From Candidatus Microgenomates bacterium (GTDB lineage: Bacteria; Patescibacteriota; Microgenomatia; UBA1406; GWC2-37-13): 19,851 bases of DNA. Where the stretch lies: assembly GCA_015491205.1 (NCBI GenBank), contig WFWI01000124.1, positions 1 to 19,851 of the forward strand. Reading direction: 5' to 3'. Each line of letters starts with the position of its first letter. Position 1 is the first letter of the stretch. The notes below the pieces were generated by a model that was not told the DNA's origin, did no database searches, and saw only the letters and a program-made list of their open reading frames with translations. A program made the position numbers and the translations under genes. This document shows positions 14,911-19,851 of the stretch, piece by piece.

Positions 14911-15714
14911 CTAACAACCAGGGGTGCAGTTTGCCTGACAGGTAGTTAATGAGCCAACTATCCAACAATAATTTGGATCTTGATCTAAAAGTGGGCAAGG
15001 AGTAGGCTCAAGACATTCTGGGTTGTTTACATCAGTGCAGCATTGAATGCAGGCTCCATCGCTGCTCCTACAAGCATATTGAATAATTGCACTTACCAAA
15101 GGCGTCAAAACAGTATTAGGGCTTGTGACTCCATAATTGTACGATTTGCCAACAGAAATGGAGTATCCTTCTGGCGCACATCCTATACTACAGCCAACTT
15201 CTGAAATGTCCTCATCCTTCTCATTTGAAAGCCGAGTATAAACCCTGTATAGGCTTGGACAAGTAGGATTATCTACTTCATAAAGATAGGACTTTGTTGG
15301 GTGCTGAGGATCGCAAGGAAGACGGGAAAGATAAGACTCAAAGTTGGAAAAATTTGAAGGCGCTGGTTCATTGCCGCAAATATTGCAAACATAATTACCT
15401 GAAGAAAGCTGCTGGGGAGTATTATAGCAAACTTCTTCAGGTCTTGGATAACAATTATTATCATTGTAATACTCCTCAAAAACTATCTGCAAAGTATTAA
15501 GCTCCTTTTTTCTCTTGCCATCCCAACTTTTTTCTATCTGAAACTTTGGGTTAAAAAAAACCAATAAAGCCAGAGCTAAAAGGACAATCAAAGTAATAAC
15601 AATGAGCACCTCAAGAAGAGTAAAACCCCTTTTCCATTTCGAACCTGCGGGGTTCGGAATGAATTGCCACAGCGGCCCGCTCCGAACCTGCGGGGTTAGG
15701 AATGGAAACTTCAT
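14911..15714 (-). CDS. Cysteine-rich type IV prepilin-like protein with REP-encoded leader
   Basis: 267 residues. The prepilin peptidase site is KRG|FTLLEV, with Gly30, Phe31 and Glu35, followed by a hydrophobic helix at 32-54 and a soluble domain with 18 cysteines, many in the last 80 residues. The leader is 30 residues, long for this class, and residues 3-28 are encoded entirely by the 78-bp REP block at 15631-15708. There is no in-frame ATG closer to the cleavage site. The ATG overlaps the transposase stop (ATGA, 15714-15711), so translation is probably coupled to the RAYT gene. The tract suggests that insertion replaced the native start. It could be a major pilin, minor pilin or pseudopilin; the cysteines suggest an extracytoplasmic disulfide-rich domain. 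Confidence 0.85.
   Translation of the reverse strand: MKFPFLTPQVRSGPLWQFIPNPAGSKWKRGFTLLEVLIVITLIVLLALALLVFFNPKFQIEKSWDGKRKKELNTLQIVFEEYYNDNNCYPRPEEVCYNTPQQLSSGNYVCNICGNEPAPSNFSNFESYLSRLPCDPQHPTKSYLYEVDNPTCPSLYRVYTRLSNEKDEDISEVGCSIGCAPEGYSISVGKSYNYGVTSPNTVLTPLVSAIIQYACRSSDGACIQCCTDVNNPECLEPTPCPLLDQDPNYCWIVGSLTTCQANCTPGC
15631..15708. repeat. 78-bp REP-type block, transposase 3' side
   Basis: Starts TTTCCATT and ends AATGGAAA (inverted). It holds two hairpins: CGAACC-TGCGG-GGTTCG at 15640-15656, and AACC-TGCGG-GGTT (outer TCC/GGA) at 15681-15701. The same architecture and length recur at 16412-16489 in the same orientation. It lies inside the prepilin coding region. Confidence 0.9.
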
Positions 15715-16367
15715 AATTCCAGCAACAACTTCCTCAACTCCTTAAGCCTCTTTTGATAATCTTTTCTCTCCTCAACAAATGTCTTATATCGTTGGGGATC
15801 AGTAACCTCTATCTCCCTTAAATATTCCTTCAACACCATCTCGTTATTTATATAGTCCCTATAGGAAGACCATTCCCAATCCTCTGGTCTTTTTACTAGC
15901 CCGTCAGAGGTAGGATTGAGATGAAGATATCTGGTAAGGTGCAACAGCTGCTCATTTGTTTCCACATGAACTGCCTTAAATCTACTCTGCCACAAAGGTC
16001 CTTTTCTCTTGGTTTTTGTGTTAAAATAACGAGTAAAGCTATTTTCTATCTTCCCAATAAAATAAGGCACAGAATTTTCAACTAGTACTTTTATAACCAA
16101 GTGGTAGTGGTCGGGCATAATACAATAGGCAATAAATTTAACCAAAGCTCCTTCTTTTGGAATCAGAATACTCTTGTACACGGGGCTTTTTTTGCTTTTT
16201 ATAAACTCAGAGAAACTTTGTGGGGTTTCCTTGGTATTGTAGTAATCAAGCAAAGTATAAAAGCGCTTGGCGTTAACTTTCTCTTCAAAAATCCTTTCTC
16301 CTAATATACTTTTGTTAAAGACGTGATAAATTTCACCTTGGGGAAAATATCTCCGTGGCGTAGCCAT
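15711..16367 (-). CDS. REP-associated tyrosine transposase (Y1 / HUH, RAYT family)
   Basis: 218 residues. The family N-terminus PRRYFPQGEIYHVFNKS is followed by the HUH metal motif CIMPDHYHLVIK (His87, His89), a candidate catalytic Tyr114 in NSFTRYFN, GPLWQSRFKAV (123-133), HLTRYLHLNP (143-152) and WEWSSYRDY (164-172). All the parts of an intact single-strand endonuclease are present. Such enzymes act on single-stranded REP hairpins. No Shine-Dalgarno is present. The stop overlaps the prepilin start by ATGA, so the transposase and prepilin probably form one transcript. Confidence 0.92.
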   Translation of the reverse strand: MATPRRYFPQGEIYHVFNKSILGERIFEEKVNAKRFYTLLDYYNTKETPQSFSEFIKSKKSPVYKSILIPKEGALVKFIAYCIMPDHYHLVIKVLVENSVPYFIGKIENSFTRYFNTKTKRKGPLWQSRFKAVHVETNEQLLHLTRYLHLNPTSDGLVKRPEDWEWSSYRDYINNEMVLKEYLREIEVTDPQRYKTFVEERKDYQKRLKELRKLLLEL

Positions 16368-16411
16368 ATATTAGTTAGCTTTACAAATTTTCAACGAAAT
16401 TTCAAGCTTAA

Positions 16412-16489
16412 TTTCCATTTCGAACCTGCGGGGTTCGGAGAAGGCTTATAGAACAATCCGTTTCTAACCTGCGGGGTTCGATTTGGAAA
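16412..16489. repeat. 78-bp REP-type block, transposase 5' side
   Basis: Same length, orientation and ends as the block at 15631 (TTTCCATT...TTTGGAAA). Hairpins: CGAACC-TGCGG-GGTTCG at 16421-16437 and AACC-TGCGG-GGTT at 16466-16478. The spacer between hairpins differs from the other block. It begins 1 bp after the LysM/M23 stop on the minus strand and may act as its transcript end. Confidence 0.88.
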
Positions 16490-16490
16490 A

Positions 16491-17555
16491 TTATTTCAAA
16501 AATTTTAGTGGGTTTAAAAGTCTTCTTCCCTGCCTGATCTCAAAATGAACATGAGTCCCAGTTGATCGACCAGTAGATCCCATCTTACCAATAGGCTGGC
16601 CCTTTTCAACTCTTTGACCTACAGTAACATAAAGTTTTGCCATATGAGCATAGAGCGTCCGATAACCATTCCCATGATCAATTACAACATGACATCCATA
16701 TCCATATCTTAAACAAGTCGATATTACCACAACTCCCCTATCTGAGGCTACTATATCAGGAGCTGATCTGTTTGCTATATCCAAAGCCATGTGGTACCAA
16801 ATAGGATATTGAGTTATCCTACCTGAAGCAGGCCAAATAAAACCTCCTGAGCCTTGAACTCCTGCCTGTACTTTGAAAACCTGGCGCCTTCGACCTGCAA
16901 AGACAGGCTTTTTCTCTTCAATTACTCCATCTGGAACATAGAGAATCTGCCCTGGGCGAAGAGCAAAAGTTTCAGGATCAGCAAATTCGTTAAATATAAA
17001 GTTAACTATCTTTTGGGGATCAACTTTATACTTTTTTGCAATAGAGTAGATTGTCTCACCTGGCTTTACCTTGTGGACAACTCCTGATACAGGAGGTATT
17101 TTGAGCACTTGCCCTTCCCTTATTCTTTCTGATTTTAAATTGTTAGCCCATTTTATTGTCTCAACTGTTATTCCAAATTTTTTTGCAATTTTCGCCAAAG
17201 TATCTCCTTTTTTAGCCTTGTATTCAATTATTTTGTCACGTGGCTTTATAGAAAATTCTGTTTGTAAAGAATATTGCCAGGGGTTGTAATCAACTGCTAT
17301 TATTCCTGCCGCTTTGGTCCTTTCCTTTCTTACAAAAGGATTGTTTTCAGCCACAATCGGAGCCAAAGAGTAAAAGATGATAGAAAAAGTAAAAAAAACA
17401 GTGTTTAAAAAAGAAATAGAATATTTCCCTCTTCGTACAACCAAAAGGGCTACTACTACGTCCTTGGCTCCCTCCAAAAATTCTCCAGTGGCTTTCAGCC
17501 TGGAGTTAATATAAGAGGCCAAAAACGTAAAGAATTCACGCAAATGGATTATCAT
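16491..17555 (-). CDS. Membrane-anchored LysM/M23 peptidoglycan endopeptidase
   Basis: 354 residues. A membrane segment lies at about 47-68. Two LysM domains follow at about 110-155 (YKAKKGDTLAKIAKKFGI) and 158-208 (HKVKPGETIYSIAKKYKV). The LytM/M23 domain covers 240-350, with zinc ligands His255 and Asp259 (HMALD), His304 (YRTLYAHM) and the HVHFE motif (His335, His337). All catalytic residues are present. It likely cuts or remodels cell-wall cross-links outside the membrane. The gene starts 14 bp after the glutamate dehydrogenase stop on the same strand but has its own extended -10 promoter. Its stop is followed within 1 bp by a REP block. Confidence 0.93.
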   Translation of the reverse strand: MIIHLREFFTFLASYINSRLKATGEFLEGAKDVVVALLVVRRGKYSISFLNTVFFTFSIIFYSLAPIVAENNPFVRKERTKAAGIIAVDYNPWQYSLQTEFSIKPRDKIIEYKAKKGDTLAKIAKKFGITVETIKWANNLKSERIREGQVLKIPPVSGVVHKVKPGETIYSIAKKYKVDPQKIVNFIFNEFADPETFALRPGQILYVPDGVIEEKKPVFAGRRRQVFKVQAGVQGSGGFIWPASGRITQYPIWYHMALDIANRSAPDIVASDRGVVVISTCLRYGYGCHVVIDHGNGYRTLYAHMAKLYVTVGQRVEKGQPIGKMGSTGRSTGTHVHFEIRQGRRLLNPLKFLK

Positions 17556-17568
17556 AAAATAGATTTAA

Positions 17569-17577
17569 ATTATACCA
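17569..17577 (-). promoter_or_regulatory. Extended -10 promoter of the LysM/M23 gene
   Basis: Minus strand TGGTATAAT, a consensus -10 with the TGn extension, overlaps the glutamate dehydrogenase stop codon. The ATG is 13 nt downstream, so a leader of only about 6-7 nt is expected. There is no good -35, as is usual for extended -10 promoters. Confidence 0.6.
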
Positions 17578-18826
17578 AATTTTCCGCCAGTCTTCTCACT
17601 CCAAGCAAATAGGCAGCCTCTTTTAACGAGACCCTACCTTCTATTGCCAATTCCCAAGCTTCTTTAGCAGCCTTCTTCATAACATCAGCAAGTTTTGTTA
17701 ACACTTCTTCTTTCCCCCATCTCCATCCTTGCCTTCCCTGAATCCACTCAAAGTAAGAGACAACTACCCCTCCAGCATTGGCAAGTATTCCAGGTATTAT
17801 CAAGACCCCTTTTTTTGTAAGATAATCATGCGCTTGTTTTGTCACTGGACCATTTGCCATTTCAATAATAACCTTTGCCTTTATTCTCTTCATATTGCTC
17901 TCATTTATAACTCCCTCCAAAGCAGCAGGGACTAAAATATCAACCGGAAGCTCCAAAAGCTCCTCACCTGAAATAGTTTTCCCAAAGCGAACATCGCAAA
18001 CTGAGCCTTTGCAATAACATCCTGCAACCGTACCTTTTTCATTTTTACACTTCAAAGTAGCCTCAGGATCAAGCCCGTCTTCGACATATACTGCGCCTTT
18101 GCTGTCAGAAACACCCACTACTTTAAATCCGCGCTCTGCTGCAAATTTTGCAAAATGATACCCCACATTCCCAAATCCCTGAATGGCTATCGTCGGAGAA
18201 CCATCAAGTTTTAGGATTTGGGATTTAAGATTTAAGATTTTTTCTAAAACTACCACTCCTCCATATCCTGTCGCCTCAACCCTCCCTTTCGATCCTCCTT
18301 TGCAAACAGGCTTTCCAGTAAAGGCTGAGGGCTCCTTTACCCCCTTTATCTTCTCGTACTCCTCGTGCATCCAGCCCATTATCTTAGGATTGGTATTTAC
18401 ATCAGGCGCAGGAATGTCTTTGTCCTGGCCAATAAAAGGCGCTATTTTTGCAGAATAAGCTCGAGACAAAAGCTCAAGCTCCCTTTCTGAAAGCTCCTTT
18501 GGATTAACTCTCACTCCACCTTTTCCTCCCCCAAAAGGAATATTAACGACCGCGCATTTTATTGTCATTAAGGCTGAAAGGGCTTTAACCTCATCCTCAT
18601 TCACTTCTGGATGAAAACGAATTCCACCTTTATACGGACCTCTTAAAGAATTATGCTGGCTCCTCCAGGCTTTAAAAACTTGCAAGCTCCCATCGTCTTT
18701 TTTCAAGGGTATCGTAAACTCATAAACCATCTCAGGCTCTATAAGCCTTTCAATTATGCCCTGAGACAGCCCTAATTTTTCTCCAGTTTGTTTTATAAAC
18801 TTTTTCGTCTCCTCCCACATAGACAT
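17570..18826 (-). CDS. gdhA: Glutamate dehydrogenase (hexameric Glu/Leu/Phe/Val family)
   Basis: 418 residues, normal length. Substrate-domain signature GPYKGGIRFHP (63-73), K90, PFGGGKGG with catalytic Lys102, and Asp142 in IPAPDVNT. The Rossmann motif GFGNVG is at 217-222, and the second strand ends in VSDSKG with an acidic residue (Asp241), suggesting NAD preference. Converts glutamate to 2-oxoglutarate and ammonia or the reverse. Two oddities: a 7-nt tract encodes the linker ILNLKSQILKL (197-207) just before the Rossmann fold, and a Cys cluster C260/C270/C272/C277 sits in the cofactor domain where I recall no such cluster in standard enzymes. No Shine-Dalgarno. Upstream lie 7-nt and 10-nt tracts, then trxB. 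Confidence 0.95.
   Translation of the reverse strand: MSMWEETKKFIKQTGEKLGLSQGIIERLIEPEMVYEFTIPLKKDDGSLQVFKAWRSQHNSLRGPYKGGIRFHPEVNEDEVKALSALMTIKCAVVNIPFGGGKGGVRVNPKELSERELELLSRAYSAKIAPFIGQDKDIPAPDVNTNPKIMGWMHEEYEKIKGVKEPSAFTGKPVCKGGSKGRVEATGYGGVVVLEKILNLKSQILKLDGSPTIAIQGFGNVGYHFAKFAAERGFKVVGVSDSKGAVYVEDGLDPEATLKCKNEKGTVAGCYCKGSVCDVRFGKTISGEELLELPVDILVPAALEGVINESNMKRIKAKVIIEMANGPVTKQAHDYLTKKGVLIIPGILANAGGVVVSYFEWIQGRQGWRWGKEEVLTKLADVMKKAAKEAWELAIEGRVSLKEAAYLLGVRRLAENLV
18210..18243 (-). repeat. 7-nt tract inside gdhA
   Basis: Plus strand reads TTTAGGA, TTTGGGA, TTTAAGA, TTTAAGA. It encodes ILNLKSQILKL in the helix or linker ahead of GFGNVG and keeps the frame. The unit family matches the intergenic tracts at 10401 and 11017. 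Confidence 0.85.
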
Positions 18827-18836
18827 AATTGTTAAA

Positions 18837-18865
18837 CTTATAATAACTCAAAACGCAAAACTCAA
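18837..18865 (-). promoter_or_regulatory. Candidate gdhA promoter partly built from a 7-nt tract
   Basis: Minus strand TTGAGT (18865-18860), 17-nt spacer, TATAAG (18842-18837), with the ATG 10 nt later. The -35 lies inside the 7-nt tract. It would give a leader of about 4 nt. Confidence 0.45.
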
Positions 18866-18930
18866 AGCTCAAAACCACAGCGCAAAGCTAAAAACTATGA
18901 AAATTTTCAATTCTCAATTTTCAATTCTCC
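18845..18930. repeat. 7-nt tracts upstream of gdhA
   Basis: CTCAAAA/CGCAAAA units (18846-18895) are followed by TTTCAAT/TCTCAAT units (18902-18930). They occupy the gdhA-proximal half of the 201-bp gap between trxB and gdhA; there is no gene in the gap. Confidence 0.85.
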
Positions 18931-19027
18931 AACCAGTTTAGCCAATTCACCCAGCTTCGTCCAGCTTTGTCTAGCTTTGTCTAGCTTTGTCCAACTCTGT
19001 CCAGTTCCATCCAGCTCCGTCCAGCTT
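18931..19027. repeat. 10-nt-period array between trxB and gdhA
   Basis: Nearly ten decamers in perfect 10-bp register, consensus CCAGCTTTGT/CCAGCTCCGT. It is the cleanest of the three arrays and shares its consensus with 7511-7656, 11 kb away. It ends at the trxB stop. Confidence 0.92.
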
Positions 19028-19851
19028 TCAACTTTTAACTGTCTCAAGCCATCTTTCAGCCTCAAGCGCCGCTGCCACTCCTGCCCCAACAGCTGTCGCA
19101 GCCTGCCTGTAAACAAAATCCACACAATCCCCCGCAGCAAAAACCCCAGGAACAGAAGCTGCGCTTCTGTAATTCACAAGCTCCAATGACCAATTTTCAA
19201 ACAATTTAACAAACTTATTATCCTGTTTGGAATTTGGAATTTGCCCCGCACCAGAGCCTTCGGCTCGGTGCGGGGCACCCCGAACCGTGCTCTGCTCTGG
19301 TTCGGGGTGGAATTTGGAATTTGTTTGGTCATTGGTCATTGGTGATTGGAATTTTATAAACTTTGCATATTCCTCCATCACCCTCCCACTTGTTATAACA
19401 TACCCTTTCTCATCAAGCTCAATCTGTCCCTTAAAAATTTCCGTATCCGGCCTGTGGCCGATAGCAATAAAAAGACCATCCAAAGGTAAATTTCGAATTT
19501 CGAATTTCGAATTTCGAATTTTTTTTCGGATTTCGGATTTCGGGTTTCGGATTTCCAATTTTACTCCTTCCACCCTCTCCTTACCCAAAACCTCTCTTAC
19601 CTGCGCGTTCCAGATAATTTCAATTTTTGGATTGTTGAAAACTCGCTCCTGCATGATTTTGGAGGCACGGAAAGTATCACGTCTGTGAATGATATATACT
19701 TTTTTGGCAAATTTTGTCAAAGTTAAAGCCTCCTCCATCGCAGTATCCCCTCCTCCAACCACTGCAACTACCTTGTCTTTAAAGAAAAACCCATCGCAGG
19801 TTGCGCAAGCTGAAACGCCCTTTCCAATAAGCCTCTGCTCCGAAGGAAGCC
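19028..19851 (-). CDS. trxB: Thioredoxin reductase, C-terminal 273 residues (start beyond window)
   Basis: The frame is open to the window edge, so the N-terminal FAD segment is missing. The redox site CATC is at visible residues 15-18 (VSACATCDGFFF), the NADPH site is VVGGGDTAMEEA (30-41) with HRRDTFRAS, and the FAD motif is VPGVFAAGD, followed by YRQAATAVGAGVAAALEAERWL. It reduces thioredoxin with NADPH. Two in-frame insertions are built from repeats. About 12 extra residues (EIRNPKSEIRKKIRNSKFEIRN) are written by 7-nt tracts at 19490-19556. About 68 extra residues before SVPGVFAAGD span roughly 19170-19375, where E. coli TrxB has about 8, and include a two-hairpin element. The catalytic parts look intact. 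The stop lies in 7-mer sequence next to the 10-nt array. Confidence 0.93.
   Translation of the reverse strand, partial: LPSEQRLIGKGVSACATCDGFFFKDKVVAVVGGGDTAMEEALTLTKFAKKVYIIHRRDTFRASKIMQERVFNNPKIEIIWNAQVREVLGKERVEGVKLEIRNPKSEIRKKIRNSKFEIRNLPLDGLFIAIGHRPDTEIFKGQIELDEKGYVITSGRVMEEYAKFIKFQSPMTNDQTNSKFHPEPEQSTVRGAPHRAEGSGAGQIPNSKQDNKFVKLFENWSLELVNYRSAASVPGVFAAGDCVDFVYRQAATAVGAGVAAALEAERWLETVKS
19228..19323. repeat. Two-hairpin element inside trxB, bounded by direct repeats
   Basis: Hairpin A, 19243-19276: arms GCCCCGCACC and GGTGCGGGGC, inner GAGCC/GGCTC, loop TTC, one bulged A. Hairpin B, 19277-19308: arms ACCCCGAACC/GGTTCGGGGT with a 12-nt loop. TGGAATTTGGAATTTG is directly repeated at 19228-19243 and 19308-19323; the repeat is itself 7-nt periodic (TTTGGAA). 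The arm CGAACC/GGTTCG is shared with the REP hairpins beside the RAYT gene. The element is translated in frame. Confidence 0.85.
19324..19352. repeat. 7-nt tract (TGGTCAT) inside trxB
   Basis: TGGTCAT, TGGTCAT, TGGTGAT, TGGA in register, encoding SPMTNDQ on the minus strand. It forms part of the large insertion before the FAD motif. Confidence 0.8.
19490..19556. repeat. Two 7-nt tracts (TTTCGAA and TTTCGGA) inside trxB
   Basis: Four copies of TTTCGAA, a short T-run, then four copies of TTTCGGA/TTTCGGG. On the minus strand these give the 7-residue repeat IRNSKFE and its relative EIRNPKS, between GVKL and LPLDGLFIAIGH. Confidence 0.92.

Larger units (their letters stand above)
15631..16489 (-). 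mobile_element. RAYT gene with flanking REP blocks (REPtron-like unit)
   Basis: One Y1/HUH transposase gene lies between two 78-bp direct repeats made of paired hairpins, the known arrangement of RAYT genes and their REP/BIME sequences. The unit is wedged between the LysM/M23 peptidase stop (1 bp from the right block) and the prepilin. I could not define a target-site duplication. Confidence 0.8.

Noticed and set aside
15670..15690. Shared GPLWQ peptide in the prepilin leader and the transposase
   Set aside because: The DNA similarity is a few bases only (GTGGCA), too short to support copying from the transposase gene.
18907..19140. Minus-strand frame of 77 codons with a WTKLDKARQS repeat
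   Set aside because: The 10-residue repeat is just the 10-nt array read in frame; the N-terminal half is a shifted frame of trxB.
19227..19688. Plus-strand frame of 153 codons opposite trxB
   Set aside because: Antisense shadow of trxB kept open by repeat tracts; no recognisable domain.

Overview
The window most likely comes from a Candidate Phyla Radiation (Patescibacteria, Microgenomates-like) bacterium or a similar small-genome lineage. This is inferred from low to moderate GC, a very long GIGTTSP-repeat surface protein, a compact type IV pilus locus with four-helix-bundle (S23/IVS-family) genes between the pil genes, a PaaX-like regulator, a Wzy-type membrane protein fused to TPRs, and very few Shine-Dalgarno sites. 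No rRNA, tRNA or CRISPR array was seen, so the placement is not firm.

Layout. 1-6380 (+): the 3' 2125 codons of a giant secreted or surface fibre-like protein. 6381-7653: a PaaX-like repressor on the minus strand, surrounded by three long palindromes with a GCGATCGC core. 7654-12773 (-): a pilus assembly cluster that reads pilB, four-helix-bundle gene, pilT, four-helix-bundle gene, pilC. 12844-14862 (+): a polytopic Wzy/O-ligase-like protein with C-terminal TPRs, divergent from pilB. 14911-16489 (-): a cysteine-rich prepilin whose start overlaps the stop of a REP-associated tyrosine transposase (RAYT), which is flanked by two 78-bp REP-type blocks. 16491-18826 (-): a membrane-anchored LysM/M23 peptidase and a glutamate dehydrogenase. 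19028-19851 (-): the C-terminal part of thioredoxin reductase.

The feature that runs through the whole window is an unusual repeat system. Almost every gap holds a degenerate tandem tract with a strict 7-nt period. The unit differs from tract to tract (for example AAAAGTC, CTACCAG, AGTAGCA, TTTCGAA, TTTAAGA). Three gaps also hold 10-nt-period arrays with the consensus CCAGCTYYGT. The 7-nt tracts also lie in frame inside genes (surface protein, glutamate dehydrogenase, thioredoxin reductase), where they encode 7-residue peptide repeats. Both four-helix-bundle genes are bordered on each side by 7-nt tracts. Together with the RAYT/REP blocks that now encode the prepilin leader, this suggests active repeat-generating processes that reshape coding sequence.

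Functionally the genes form a cell-surface and pilus region: a fibre-like protein, type IV pilus motors and platform, a prepilin, a candidate pilin or glycan ligase, and a peptidoglycan hydrolase. Nitrogen/redox genes (gdhA, trxB) follow. Where promoters can be read, they sit so close to the start codon that nearly leaderless mRNAs are expected.
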